Part shown: positions 19,252 through 28,337 of the stretch, piece after piece
How positions within the stretch are numbered: the first letter of the stretch is position 1
Layout of the letters: every line of letters begins with the position of its first letter
Assembly (NCBI RefSeq): GCF_902374955.1
Contig: NZ_CABKRX010000102.1
Coordinates: forward strand, 62,001-126,000
Reading direction: 5' to 3'
Length of the DNA stretch: 64,000 bases
Source of the DNA: Bacillus massilioanorexius
GTDB lineage: Bacteria; Bacillota; Bacilli; Bacillales; DSM-1321
Made by a program: the position numbers and the translations under genes
The notes under the pieces: generated by a model
Told to the model about the DNA's origin: nothing
The model's input: the letters and a program-made list of their open reading frames with translations, nothing else
Databases searched by the model: none

Positions 19252-19977
19252 ATGGAGAAGAATATGATGCTCAAAAAAGTAGAATTATTTCAGCAAATAA
19301 AAGGAAAACTAATCGTTTCTTGTCAAGCACTTCCGGATGAACCGCTTCATAGCTCTTTTATTATGAGTAAAATGGCTATTGCTGCAAAGCTAGGAGGTGC
19401 AGGAGGCATACGATCAAATAGTGTCGAAGATATAAAAGCAATCAAAGAAGTAGTTGATTTACCTTTAATAGGTATTATTAAAAAGGTGTACGATGAATCT
19501 GAATCGGACGTGTTTATTACACCAACTATTTCAGAAATTGACCTTCTCTATAAAGAAGGTGTGGACATAATTGCATTAGACGCTACAAAACGAAAGAGAC
19601 CAAATGGAAAAACGATAAGTCAAATCTTTCCACACATTCGTGAAAAATATTCTAACCAAATCTTTATGGCTGACTGCTCTACGTATGAGGAGGCTGTAGA
19701 AGCTTATCGATTAGGCTTTGATTGTATTGGTTCAACGTTAAGTGGATATACGGAATATACAAAAGATAGCGTTTTACCTGATATAAATTTCATAAAGAAA
19801 TCTGTTGAAAATATCCCGGTGCCATTTATTGCTGAGGGTGGAATATGGACAGAGGAAGACTTGAAAGAGGTTATAAATACAGGCGTACACGCTGTTGTAA
19901 TTGGATCTGCTATTACTAGACCAAAGGAAATTACTAAAAGGTTTGTTCATGTGATCAATAAGACATTAAATACTTAA
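19252..19977 (+). CDS. nanE: N-acylglucosamine-6-phosphate 2-epimerase
   Basis: The 241-residue TIM-barrel protein carries LIVSCQALPDEPLHSS, GAGGIRSNSVEDI, LPLIGIIKK and PFIAEGGIW, all signatures of NanE. It converts N-acetylmannosamine 6-phosphate to N-acetylglucosamine 6-phosphate. It lies 6 bases after the permease stop. ATG 19252 has AAAGGA 10 bases upstream; ATG 19267 (after GGAGAAG) is an alternative and would match the short N-terminus of many NanE proteins. Confidence 0.93.
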   Translation: MEKNMMLKKVELFQQIKGKLIVSCQALPDEPLHSSFIMSKMAIAAKLGGAGGIRSNSVEDIKAIKEVVDLPLIGIIKKVYDESESDVFITPTISEIDLLYKEGVDIIALDATKRKRPNGKTISQIFPHIREKYSNQIFMADCSTYEEAVEAYRLGFDCIGSTLSGYTEYTKDSVLPDINFIKKSVENIPVPFIAEGGIWTEEDLKEVINTGVHAVVIGSAITRPKEITKRFVHVINKTLNT

Positions 19978-20017
19978 TGGATGATTTTATCGCATTTTAA
20001 AAACAAAAACTAGAATA

Positions 20018-20049
20018 AATAAATCCCCAAAATACTTGGGGATTTATTA
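20018..20049 (+). terminator. Hairpin between nanE and nanK
   Basis: A perfect 13-bp stem (20018-20030 with 20036-20048, AATAAATCCCCAA) and a 5-base loop, with only a weak T tail. It may be a partial terminator, lowering nanK and regulator expression relative to upstream genes. Confidence 0.65.
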
Positions 20050-20077
20050 CCTTTCAGACGAAATAGGGGTGAAATAG

Positions 20078-20968
20078 ATGAGAATTGTAGCAGCAGATAT
20101 AGGAGGTACAACGATAAAAATAGCTGTTTCCGATGAATATGGTACTTTACAAGACTTTCAGGAAATTAGGACCGAGGCAGAAAAAGGTGGAAAGTTTATC
20201 ATTGAAACATTATCAAAAGCGATTGCAAGTTATCAGGGTATAGATGCAATTGGTATTAGTACAGCTGGTCAAGTAAACAGGGAAAATGGAACAATCATTT
20301 ATGCTAATGAAAACATTCCCAATTATACAGGTACAGAAATAAAATCTATTTTGGAGGGAAGATTTAAGGTTCCTGTTGAAGTAGAGAATGATGTCAATGC
20401 GGCAGCTTTAGGTGAAAAATATTTTGGTAGTGTAAAAGAGACCCAAGATTTTTTATTTTTAACCTATGGAACGGGAATAGGTGGCGCAATTGTGTCAAAA
20501 GGGGAGTTATACAAAGGAAAAAATGGTTTAGCAGGGGAATTTGGACATGTTCTTCTACATCCTAATGGATTAAACTGTAATTGTGGAAATAAGGGATGTT
20601 ATGAAACTTATGCTTCAACGACAGCTCTTATTCAAAAAGCTAAAGAATTGGATTCAAGCTGTCTTAATGGAAGGGTATTATTTAATAAAATCAGTCAAGG
20701 CTCTGTACTGTTAGAAGAAATACTAGATAATTGGATTGATGAAGTCGTATTGGGATTGATTTCATTAGTACATATTTTTAATCCAGCACTTATTATTTTA
20801 GGCGGTGGTATTATGGAGCGAAATCAAATTATTGAAAAGATTTCAAGAAGAATGAAAAAAAGTATTATGCCTAGCTTCTCAGATGTTAACTTTGTAAAAG
20901 CATCTCTTGGGAACAAAGCTGGTTTATTAGGTGCTGTTTCACTTCATACTGAAAAAGATAAAGGGTGA
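20078..20968 (+). CDS. nanK: ROK-family kinase, N-acetylmannosamine kinase
   Basis: The 296-residue protein has the ATP-binding motif [13 protein letters not shown] at residues 4-16, the catalytic region [21 protein letters not shown], and the ROK zinc site with [23 protein letters not shown] (cysteines near 166-173). ROK kinases phosphorylate sugars; the position after nanE points to N-acetylmannosamine. The ribosome site GGGGTG lies 7 bases before the ATG. A glucokinase-like substrate cannot be excluded from the sequence alone. Confidence 0.88.
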   Translation: MRIVAADIGGTTIKIAVSDEYGTLQDFQEIRTEAEKGGKFIIETLSKAIASYQGIDAIGISTAGQVNRENGTIIYANENIPNYTGTEIKSILEGRFKVPVEVENDVNAAALGEKYFGSVKETQDFLFLTYGTGIGGAIVSKGELYKGKNGLAGEFGHVLLHPNGLNCNCGNKGCYETYASTTALIQKAKELDSSCLNGRVLFNKISQGSVLLEEILDNWIDEVVLGLISLVHIFNPALIILGGGIMERNQIIEKISRRMKKSIMPSFSDVNFVKASLGNKAGLLGAVSLHTEKDKG

Positions 20969-20975
20969 TAAATGT

Positions 20976-21833
20976 ATGGGAAATCAGGATATCTTTACTT
21001 TGGTCCGTTCTAGATATAATTTATTTACAAATGCAGAAAAAAAAGTTGCAGACTACATACTTGAGAATAATAGAGATGTGATATATATGTCTATTAACGA
21101 TCTTGCCGATGCATGTAATGTAGGCGAATCAAGTGTGTTTAGGTTTTGTAAAACATTAAAGCTAAAAGGGTATCAAGAATTTAAAATTGAACTAGCACAT
21201 AGTATATCACTCGATGATGATGAAACACACCAATTACCAAGTAAAGTGACATTGAATGATACCATTGAGGAGCTATCGAAAAAAATCTTAACCACTAATA
21301 TAAGTGCCTTAACAGAAACACAAAACTTAATAAATGTTGAAAAAATTGCATTAGCAATTGATTATATGATGAAAGCTGAACGAGTTCATTTTTTTGGAGT
21401 AGGCTCTTCATTAATGACAGCAATGGAAGCAAAGAATAAATTTATGAGGATCATAAATAAGGTCGAATGTTCCATCGATTCACATCTACAAGTGATGACA
21501 GCGGCTTTAATGACAGAAAATGATGTAGCTATTATTATATCTTATTCTGGTTCTACTAAAGATACAATTGATGTTGCAAGGGTTGCGAAGGAAAGAGGAG
21601 CTAAAACAATTGTTATCACCCGATTTTCAAAATCACCAATCATGAATTATGCTGATATAACTCTACTTTGTGGGGCAAATGAAGGACCTCTTCAAGGTGG
21701 AAGTCTTTCCGCTAAGCTGTCTCAATTGTATTTGTTGGATGTTTTATATGCAGAATATTTTAATAGGACATATAAAGAGTCGGTCGTGAACAAGGAACGT
21801 ACAGCCTCAGCTGTCGTGGAAAAGTTACTTTAA
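20976..21833 (+). CDS. MurR/RpiR-family transcriptional regulator
   Basis: The 285-residue protein has an N-terminal HTH_6 domain (LFTNAEKKVADYIL, then VGESSVFRFCKTLKLKGYQEFK) and a C-terminal SIS sugar-phosphate-binding domain (RVHFFGVGSSLMTAMEAKNKF, VAIIISYSGSTKDTIDVAR). It lies 7 bases after nanK and probably controls this operon in response to a sugar phosphate, as NanR/MurR-type proteins do. The start at 20976 is chosen for AAAGGGTG upstream; an in-frame ATG at 20931 lies inside nanK. Confidence 0.9.
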   Translation: MGNQDIFTLVRSRYNLFTNAEKKVADYILENNRDVIYMSINDLADACNVGESSVFRFCKTLKLKGYQEFKIELAHSISLDDDETHQLPSKVTLNDTIEELSKKILTTNISALTETQNLINVEKIALAIDYMMKAERVHFFGVGSSLMTAMEAKNKFMRIINKVECSIDSHLQVMTAALMTENDVAIIISYSGSTKDTIDVARVAKERGAKTIVITRFSKSPIMNYADITLLCGANEGPLQGGSLSAKLSQLYLLDVLYAEYFNRTYKESVVNKERTASAVVEKLL

Positions 21834-21997
21834 TAGGTTTATAGAATTAAGTACATACAATTAGCCAATCTATCTAGGAGGTAAGAAATAGTCTTCTAGT
21901 CGGATTGGCTTATGCTGGTTCGAGACCACAATTAGCTATTATTTAACGCTGTTTTTGGTACTTTGTTACCTATGAACAAGTAGTGAATATAGACTGA

Positions 21998-22092
21998 GTT
22001 GAATCCCGCTTCAGGATGCTCGCTTTCCATGGAGTGCACCTATCCCGCTACTTCCACAGCAGTCTCTTGCGCCTAACGCTCCATTTGAGCTT
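21998..22092. repeat. Degenerate Bacillaceae intergenic repeat
   Basis: GATGCTCGCTTTCCATGG followed by CCCGCT and CAGTCTC in this order resembles the GC-richer interspersed intergenic repeat (GCTCGCTTTCCGCGGG ... GGAGTCTCGC) recalled from many Bacillaceae genomes. Its base composition differs from the neighbours. Upstream (21863-21910) AGCCAATC/GATTGGCT form a long-range stem after the RpiR gene. Confidence 0.5.
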
Positions 22093-22117
22093 TTTATACT
22101 AAATGTATTCACCAGAC

Positions 22118-23338
22118 TTATTTAAAGATAATCTCATATGTAGCGCGATATTCGCTAGGAGATAATCCCACGTATTTTTTAAAGGTACTACTATAATAGT
22201 TTGGTGTATTAAAACCGGTGTCTGCAGAAATTTGTTCCATTGTCTGATTTGTCATACGCAATAAAGGCAAGGACTTCATGATTTTTAAAAAAGTAACATA
22301 ATCTACATAGCTTTTTTTCGTCTCTTTTTTAAACATTCGGCTAAAGTAGGGAACACTAAAATTCATATAGGTGGCTGCATCACTAATGGAAATATTTTCA
22401 CAGCAGTTTTTCACAATATAATCGATCGTTTTTAACAATGCTGGATTTTTTGTGATTTCTTCAAAAAAGCGTAATTGAACATGCGTTATCGTCGGTTTTC
22501 TTCGCGCTTTTCTTGCTTCTCCATAAGAGAAATGCAAATTAAGAGGTGCATCGTAAACATCACCTACACCGATATAAACATAAATTCCAAACTCTTCACG
22601 TAATTGTTGTATGACCTTTAGCATATATTCAACACCTTGTTGCCATTGTTTAAAGGAAGAGTACAATTTGGGAACTCTTAATAAGATCAATAAGTGCTTT
22701 TGAAAAGATAAAAAGGACGTATGGGAATTACATTGGTTATACTGCTCCCGGATATATTGCTTAATAATGACACTTGGTGCTATGCCGTTCGGCAATCTTT
22801 CTAAAGAAAAGCCTTGTAGAAGTAAAACAACGTTAGGGATGGCCTGAGTAGGTAGGAAAGCTCTTGCTTCTATGACCTCTTGTTCGGAACCTATTTCGCC
22901 TCGTATTAATCTTCTTAAAAAAGCTTCTTGAAAAGGAGTATTATCTCCATCTGTAATTTGTTCATATAAATCACTATAGGTAAACGTAATCTTTTTGAAT
23001 TGGTAATAGCGAGTACGTAACTTCTTTGCTGTTCGTAAAAATACGCTTTTCTGTAAAGGCTTTACAAGTATGGTTTGTAGTTTCAAATCGATTGCTAATG
23101 CAGATGAAAAGGAAAGTTCTTTAGCCAAGATCGGACAGATTAAACTTTTAGAATATCTTCTTTGTAACCGTCGTATTCGAACCCAATCAAACATTTTATT
23201 CACTTCAACAATGAATATATCAACTTGCTGGTCATCATCAGTTAAAATTTGAAACTCATCAGATAGGGCCTCATGTAGCCACTTTATAACTGTGGCAAGC
23301 TCATTTTTATTCGCTATGTTTAGTTTAACTCTTAACAC
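22118..23338 (-). CDS. AraC-family transcriptional regulator
   Basis: The protein has 406 residues. The C-terminal 100 hold two helix-turn-helix units (ISISDAATYMNFSVPYFSRMFKKE and QTMEQISADTGFNTPNYYSSTFKK, ending GLSPSEYRATYE). The N-terminal 300 residues resemble the linker region of YesN-type regulators, and the first 100 look receiver-like (FIVEVNKMFDWV, ILVKPLQKSVFL). A clear phospho-acceptor TDIRMP motif is absent. GTG 23338 is chosen because GGAGGTG stands 6 bases before it; an upstream ATG at 23371 has no such site. It is divergent to the DUF485/symporter pair and probably controls it. Confidence 0.85.
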   Translation of the reverse strand: MLRVKLNIANKNELATVIKWLHEALSDEFQILTDDDQQVDIFIVEVNKMFDWVRIRRLQRRYSKSLICPILAKELSFSSALAIDLKLQTILVKPLQKSVFLRTAKKLRTRYYQFKKITFTYSDLYEQITDGDNTPFQEAFLRRLIRGEIGSEQEVIEARAFLPTQAIPNVVLLLQGFSLERLPNGIAPSVIIKQYIREQYNQCNSHTSFLSFQKHLLILLRVPKLYSSFKQWQQGVEYMLKVIQQLREEFGIYVYIGVGDVYDAPLNLHFSYGEARKARRKPTITHVQLRFFEEITKNPALLKTIDYIVKNCCENISISDAATYMNFSVPYFSRMFKKETKKSYVDYVTFLKIMKSLPLLRMTNQTMEQISADTGFNTPNYYSSTFKKYVGLSPSEYRATYEIIFK

Positions 23339-23474
23339 AATGAGCACCTCCATCCAAAAAAATGTATACATTATTCTACAACAAAATTCTGAACATTGGC
23401 AAATTTTTGTATATTTATGCTAGAAAACTGTAAGGTAATACATTGGATTATAAAATACAATTATTTACAGACGT

Positions 23475-23512
23475 ATTTCCGCTTGGGGAGGGGACTATTT
23501 ATAGGCGGAAAT
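23475..23512 (+). promoter_or_regulatory. Leader stem-loop before the DUF485/symporter pair
   Basis: ATTTCCGC (23475-23482) pairs with GCGGAAAT (23505-23512), 34 bases before the TTG start. It could be an operator or a leader structure; no known riboswitch pattern was recognised. Confidence 0.4.
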
Positions 23513-23546
23513 ATTCATATTTTGAATTTTTGGGAGGAATTAAAAA

Positions 23547-23894
23547 TTGGCTAATGAGTATTCAGACTACGATTATGTTGAAGCTGGAACGATTGATGTA
23601 AGTGAACTACCACCACTAGATTCAGAGACAGAAAAAGTAATGAAATCAGAATTTAGAACAGGGTCTAAGTTAACGATTTTTTATTTTGTTTTTATTTTTT
23701 CTATACCTGTACTAAATTGGTATGCACCTGAATTTGCTTTTTCTAAGTTTTGGGGAGGTATGACGGTATCTTGGTTTATTACAAGTATAGTAGCGATGGC
23801 TATGGCATTTATTATTGCTTTTATTCATACAAGCTTATATGAAAAGCGTCTCCGTAAATATAGTATCAACAAATCTGAAGGGAGAACGATGTAA
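23547..23894 (+). CDS. DUF485 membrane protein (YwcB/YjcH-like)
   Basis: The 115-residue protein has two membrane segments (KLTIFYFVFIFSIPVLNW and TSIVAMAMAFIIAFIHTSLYEKRL) with the DUF485 arrangement. Members are always next to acetate-type sodium:solute symporters, as YjcH with ActP in E. coli and YwcB with YwcA in B. subtilis. It starts with TTG after GGGAGGAA and overlaps the symporter start by one base (TAATG). Confidence 0.85.
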   Translation: MANEYSDYDYVEAGTIDVSELPPLDSETEKVMKSEFRTGSKLTIFYFVFIFSIPVLNWYAPEFAFSKFWGGMTVSWFITSIVAMAMAFIIAFIHTSLYEKRLRKYSINKSEGRTM

Positions 23895-25459
23895 TGGATT
23901 TATTATTTGAGCCCAAAATGTTAATGACCATTCTCCTGATGGGGACTATTGTGTATATTACCTATTTGTCTAAGAAAAATGCGACAGCTTCAGACTATTT
24001 CGTTGGTGGTAGAAGCTTTGGCTGGTTTACCAATGGTTCTGCTATTGGAGGAGATTACTTAAGTGCTGCTACCTTTTTAGGTATTGCGGGCTTAACGTTT
24101 CAGCTTGGATATGATGGGGCGTACTATGCCTTCTGTTTCTCAATTGGCTTAACACTTTTAGCTATATTTGTTGCTGGACCTTTGAGAAAATTTGGTGCTT
24201 ATACAGTGGCAGATTTTTTAGCGTATCGTTTTCATAGTAAAAGAGCAAGGCTAGCAGCTGTTGCAGTTGTACTAGCAATTTCAGGATTTTATGCAGCGCC
24301 TCAACTTCTTGGTGCAGCACAAATCTTAAGTATGTTCTTTGGTACAAGCTATGAATTTGGAATTATATTTACATGTGTTGTAATGGTCTTTTATGTTGGA
24401 ATCGGTGGTATGAAAGGAACGACTTTGAATCAAGCTTTAGAGTTATGGATTCGTCTTGGTGCCTTTGTGATTATGCTAGTAGTAGCCGTTTATGGGGGAT
24501 TACATTATGATAAAATTCTCGCTGCTATCAATTCGTTCACTGGTCCAATCGAAGGTACTTCTCCTTATGCTTTAGATGGTAAGGATCAAATGTTTAATGG
24601 ACAGGATTGGACAGGTACAGGTTTCTATTTTCCTACCTTTTGGCAAACAATTAGTATGACAATAGGGCTCGCTCTAGGAACAATTGGACTTCCACATATT
24701 CTATTACGTTTTTACACAAATCCAAGTGCAAAGGCTGCACGTAAATCAGCTCTTATGGCAATTGGTATTGCGAGCGTTTTCTTTTTATTAGCTGTTTATT
24801 TAGGTGTTGTAGGTCGTTCCATTTTCCTTGGAGGTGATGCTAGCCCAGAAGTCATGAAGGACTTAGTGACAGGTGGTAATAATATGGTTATTCCTTCAAC
24901 AGCTCAAGCCTTAGGTGGAGAATGGCTATTAGGATTAGTAATTGCCGGAGCCTTTGCTGCGATTTTCTCAAATTTATCAGGCTTATTCATCGCAAGCTCT
25001 GGTGCACTTGCGCATGACTTATATGCAACAATTTTCCGTAAAAAAATCAGTGAGAAAGAACGAGTAGTAGCTGGTAAAGTAGCTATTGTTATTCTTGGTT
25101 TCTTGTATGGTGGATTAGGTTTATTGGTAAAAGATGCATCTATAGGACATTTAGTCGCTCTAGCCTTTACAGTGGCCGCAAGTACATTTACACCCATATT
25201 CATTTTAGGTATTTGGTGGAGAGGTATGACAGAAAAAGGTGCGATTGCTGGCTTAGTCATTGGTTTAGCGGTTTCAATGTATATGATTTTCTTACCAAAT
25301 ACGTTACCAACATTCTTACAATTTAAGATTCCTGGACTTATAACAGTACCTATTGGTTTCTTATCTGTTTGGATCGTATCAATTATTGATCGTAAAGTAC
25401 CTGCGGATGTAAATGAATTTATGAAAAAAGTTCATTCTCAAGAAACAGAGGCAAGCTGA
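23894..25459 (+). CDS. Sodium:solute symporter, ActP/YwcA-like cation/acetate symporter
   Basis: The 521-residue protein has about 13 membrane segments. The SSS-family start (TASDYFVGGRSFGWFTNGSAIGGDYLSAATFLG) and GTIGLPHILLRFYTNPSAKAARKSA are typical of ActP-type monocarboxylate symporters. It is predicted to import acetate or another short carboxylate with Na+ or H+. Translational coupling with the DUF485 gene supports this subgroup. A strong terminator follows. Confidence 0.88.
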   Translation: MDLLFEPKMLMTILLMGTIVYITYLSKKNATASDYFVGGRSFGWFTNGSAIGGDYLSAATFLGIAGLTFQLGYDGAYYAFCFSIGLTLLAIFVAGPLRKFGAYTVADFLAYRFHSKRARLAAVAVVLAISGFYAAPQLLGAAQILSMFFGTSYEFGIIFTCVVMVFYVGIGGMKGTTLNQALELWIRLGAFVIMLVVAVYGGLHYDKILAAINSFTGPIEGTSPYALDGKDQMFNGQDWTGTGFYFPTFWQTISMTIGLALGTIGLPHILLRFYTNPSAKAARKSALMAIGIASVFFLLAVYLGVVGRSIFLGGDASPEVMKDLVTGGNNMVIPSTAQALGGEWLLGLVIAGAFAAIFSNLSGLFIASSGALAHDLYATIFRKKISEKERVVAGKVAIVILGFLYGGLGLLVKDASIGHLVALAFTVAASTFTPIFILGIWWRGMTEKGAIAGLVIGLAVSMYMIFLPNTLPTFLQFKIPGLITVPIGFLSVWIVSIIDRKVPADVNEFMKKVHSQETEAS

Positions 25460-25499
25460 TACATTTTTAATTCGTTTTATAGATTGAAAGATTAGCCTT

Positions 25500-25544
25500 A
25501 AGCCTTTAAGAAATCCAATTGGATTTCTTAAAGGCTTATTTTGC
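25500..25544 (+). terminator. Terminator after the symporter gene
   Basis: A 17-bp perfect stem (25500-25516 with 25521-25537), loop AATT, followed by ATTTTGC. Confidence 0.85.
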
Positions 25545-26059
25545 ATCATTTGTATAAGTTGAGGTTGATTGGAACAATCAAGTGTGAGAGAAGTGATTGA
25601 ATAGAGAAACGATTATATGAAAGAGCAAAATAATGATATAAATTCGCAGTGCTTATTATGCAGTCAAATGTGAACTATAACATCTCAATTAAAAGGAGGA
25701 GCTAAATAGAAGGTCCCGTTTTTTGGAAAAAAGACAAGAAATATAGGTCTTTTGATGTGGGTTTAATTTACTTTTTTGAAAAATAGTGACAAAATCAATT
25801 GGAAAAATTCGATGGGTATTAGAAAATAAAGATTGGATATAGGTGGAAATACTATGCAAAGAATCTCTGTAATAAATGAGATGGCGATTATTGCTGATAT
25901 GCTCAAAAAATATGTCGTAACTTTACACACTATTATGACATATTGTCGAGAATTAAAACAATAATGGCTTCTTACTCACAAAGATTAAAATGCTAAGCCT
26001 AGTTATCCAAACATTTAATCATTGTCTTAGTAAAGAAAATGAATTAGGAGGAATGGGAA
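25545..26059 (+). other. Leader region of the type VII secretion locus
   Basis: This 515-base AT-rich stretch before yukE holds no convincing gene apart from one very short ORF (25854-25964). An AAAGGAGGAGC ribosome-site-like stretch near 25692 has no start codon at a useful distance. It should contain the yukE promoter; no clear -35/-10 pair was found. Confidence 0.5.
25854..25964 (+). CDS. Possible 36-residue small protein upstream of yukE
   Basis: ATG at 25854 follows GGTGGAAATACT and runs 36 codons to TAA at 25962-25964. The peptide is mixed hydrophobic (ISVINEMAIIADMLKKYVV). Nothing recognisable is seen, and chance occurrence is quite possible. Confidence 0.25.
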   Translation: MQRISVINEMAIIADMLKKYVVTLHTIMTYCRELKQ

Positions 26060-26353
26060 ATGTCAGGTCAAATTCGTGTTACACCAGCTGAACTATCTCA
26101 AACAGCTACGGAGTATGGTAGAGAAAGTCAAGAAGTAATCACTCAAATTGGCAGAATGGATAATTTAATGGGTCGCCTTCAAGGTATGTGGGAAGGTCAA
26201 GCGAGTGAAGCTTTTAAAGGACAATATGATGAATTGAAACCTTCGTTCCAAAAAATGGCAGATTTATTACAAGATATTCAATCACAGCTTACAAGCACTG
26301 CGAACGCATTGGAAGATGCAGATCGCCAAATTGCTGGTCAAATTCGTGGATAA
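26060..26353 (+). CDS. yukE: WXG100 secreted protein YukE/EsxA
   Basis: The 97-residue helical hairpin protein has the WXG turn at WEG (about residue 44) and closely follows the YukE pattern (IRVTPAEL at the start, LEDADRQIAGQIRG at the end). It is the main small substrate of the type VII secretion system and probably dimerises. The ribosome site AGGAGG lies 8 bases upstream. A hairpin directly after the gene separates it from the machinery genes, which fits higher expression of the substrate. Confidence 0.96.
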   Translation: MSGQIRVTPAELSQTATEYGRESQEVITQIGRMDNLMGRLQGMWEGQASEAFKGQYDELKPSFQKMADLLQDIQSQLTSTANALEDADRQIAGQIRG

Positions 26354-26364
26354 ATAAACATTTC

Positions 26365-26406
26365 AATAAGACTCAGCACCTTTATAATCAAGTGCTGAGT
26401 CTTATT
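26365..26406 (+). terminator. Partial terminator between yukE and yukD
   Basis: AATAAGACTCAGCAC (26365-26379) pairs perfectly with GTGCTGAGTCTTATT (26392-26406). There is no long T-tract, so read-through into yukD is likely. Confidence 0.75.
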
Positions 26407-26420
26407 AAGAAGGAGACAAT

Positions 26421-26660
26421 ATGTACATCGGAATTACCGTAGATATGAAAAACTATACTGGTGAAGTGTTTGATTTGCGAATTTCTAATTTTTTGACAAT
26501 AAAAAAAGTAATAGATATTTGTTGGCAAATTAAGAGAATTGAGGAATGCCCAGCAGATGGATATTGGATAAGAGTGATAAATAAAGAGAAGGTTTGCTCC
26601 GGTTATGCAAGCTTAATAGATAGTGGAATTACGAATGGTGATCGAATAGAAATCTTATAA
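26421..26660 (+). CDS. yukD: Ubiquitin-like type VII secretion protein YukD/EsaB
   Basis: The 79-residue protein has the YukD pattern: IGITVDMKNYTGEVFDLRIS at the start, a central KKVIDICWQ helix and the end SGITNGDRIEIL. It has a beta-grasp ubiquitin-like fold and lacks a C-terminal Gly-Gly, as known YukD proteins do. It is required for secretion in B. subtilis, probably as a cytoplasmic accessory factor. AAGGAGA lies 7 bases upstream. Confidence 0.95.
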   Translation: MYIGITVDMKNYTGEVFDLRISNFLTIKKVIDICWQIKRIEECPADGYWIRVINKEKVCSGYASLIDSGITNGDRIEIL

Positions 26661-26700
26661 ATCGATTCTAGGTATATGCTGTTATGAAGGAGAGTTTTTA

Positions 26701-28011
26701 ATGGCAGAAGAGAAAGATTCATATATAAAGCAACAATTAGAAGCAGTCATTACGAAAGAGAATAATACCATTACTTATCATTTTCAAAGAGCTAGGTTAA
26801 GGCTTAAGAATGACTTAGAGATTCAGCCTTTAAAAGAGAAAAATATACATATAAATAAACAAATTGTTATAACGGATGATGAGGTTAATATTAGCTTTGA
26901 AATACCACCATCCTACCATCCGCTTTCTAGGATACAGAAAAAGAAAGAATTAGCTAAATGGATGCTAGCCTATCAACTAACTAAGGAAGTAATGGATCAT
27001 TCATTGAAAAGGTTAGTACCTTTTGTGTGTCCTGAGAATATTATCTTTGATTCTAGTTACACTCCTTATTTGTTGCATTATGGAGTTAAAGATAGTTTAG
27101 TTCCTTTTGAAAATAATGAGGAACAACTATTTTTAGAATTAAAAGCTACACTCTGTTATGTCATTGAGGGGAAACATACTTTTGAAGAATATATGAGATT
27201 TCATGAAATATTAAAAGCTAGTGAAGAAGTAAAAAAGATTATGGGAACCTCCTCATGCGATGAATTGTTACTATATTTACAGGAAAAAATGGCAGATTTA
27301 GAGCAAAAGGCAAAAAGCTTTATTACGATACCAAATAAAAAGTGGAAGCTTCAGCGTTATCTTTTAATTGGTTTTATCGTTTGTTTTATTCCAGCACTAT
27401 TCTATACCATTTATTCTCTTGTTTTTGTTCATCCAAAGCAAGAAGCCTATGTGAAAGGTAATCAAGCCTTTTTAGAACAAAGATATAGCGAAGTTATTAC
27501 TTTTTTGCAAAATTATAATCCAGAATCAATGCCTTATGTTGTGCAGTACCAACTAGCCTCATCGTATGTGGCGAGTGAAGCATTGCAAGAAGAGCAAAGA
27601 AAAAATGTAAACAATGCATTAACACTGCAAGCAGATGAACAATTCTTTCTCTACTGGATCTATATAGGTCGTGGCACAAGTGATAAAGCACTGACAATTG
27701 CAAGAACTCTAGAAGATCAAGATTTAGTTATCTATGCACTTATAAATTATGAGGATGAAATTAAAAAAGACAAAGGCTTAAAAGCTGAAAAGAAACAAGA
27801 GCTTTTGGATGAAATAAAAGTAGAATTAGCTGACTTTAAAACTCAGAAGGAGCAAGAAGAGAAACAGTTAGAGGAGGAACAACAAGCTGAACAAGACTCA
27901 CAAACAGAACAGAAGAATACAACACCTAACTCTACACCAAATTCTTCTCCTGTAAATAGTAATCCTGAAGCAGGTAAACAGCCAAATACGAATACAAACG
28001 AAAATAATTAA
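26701..28011 (+). CDS. yukC: Type VII secretion protein YukC/EssB
   Basis: The 436-residue protein has an N-terminal pseudokinase-like domain (residues 1-210, including PENIIFDSSYTPYLLHYGVKDS), one membrane segment near 222-243 (LLIGFIVCFIPALFYTIYSLVF) and an extracytoplasmic TPR-like region. It ends in a Glu/Gln/Thr/Asn-rich tail. It is the core membrane scaffold that contacts the ATPase YukBA. Position and order match B. subtilis. Confidence 0.95.
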   Translation: MAEEKDSYIKQQLEAVITKENNTITYHFQRARLRLKNDLEIQPLKEKNIHINKQIVITDDEVNISFEIPPSYHPLSRIQKKKELAKWMLAYQLTKEVMDHSLKRLVPFVCPENIIFDSSYTPYLLHYGVKDSLVPFENNEEQLFLELKATLCYVIEGKHTFEEYMRFHEILKASEEVKKIMGTSSCDELLLYLQEKMADLEQKAKSFITIPNKKWKLQRYLLIGFIVCFIPALFYTIYSLVFVHPKQEAYVKGNQAFLEQRYSEVITFLQNYNPESMPYVVQYQLASSYVASEALQEEQRKNVNNALTLQADEQFFLYWIYIGRGTSDKALTIARTLEDQDLVIYALINYEDEIKKDKGLKAEKKQELLDEIKVELADFKTQKEQEEKQLEEEQQAEQDSQTEQKNTTPNSTPNSSPVNSNPEAGKQPNTNTNENN

Positions 28012-28106
28012 CCATCAGAGTCAGATGGAACTAAGTAAATGCGTAAATCATTTGTTTCATTTGGTTCACAGAATAGAAAGTATGTAAATTTGGATCTATT
28101 ATTGTC

Positions 28107-28235
28107 TAGCTTCAGTTCAGTGTCTAACCTTGCACCTGCCACGCTCGGAAATAAGCCATCTCTTTTCGAAAGTCATAACCTGACTTTCTGCAAGATTTGT
28201 CTTATTTCTACCGCATGTCTCCTTTCTGAATGGAG
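28107..28235. repeat. Degenerate interspersed repeat between yukC and yukBA
   Basis: TTGTCTAGCTTCAG followed by GTCTAACCTTGCACC and a segment of short inverted repeats (GAAAGTCA/TGACTTTC at 28159-28185) resembles the GTCTAGCTCCAGCGCCTA-type intergenic repeat recalled from Bacillus and Geobacillus genomes. It lies within the 326-base gap 28012-28337, which holds no credible gene; a 70-codon frame at 28039 is repeat sequence without a ribosome site. Confidence 0.5.
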
Positions 28236-28337
28236 AAACTTTAGAGAATGAAACGAAAAATAGATTCATGGTTTCTTCGAGAAAGAGCTACATCCAAAAG
28301 GACCGGTGCCGGTTTTTCCTATGTAGGAGGTTTGTTT

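Noticed and set aside
24904..25260. 118-codon minus-strand frame inside the symporter gene
   Set aside because: Shadow of a strongly supported membrane protein gene; no ribosome site.
28039..28251. 70-codon plus-strand frame between yukC and yukBA
   Set aside because: It has no ribosome site, unusual composition, and coincides with a degenerate interspersed repeat.
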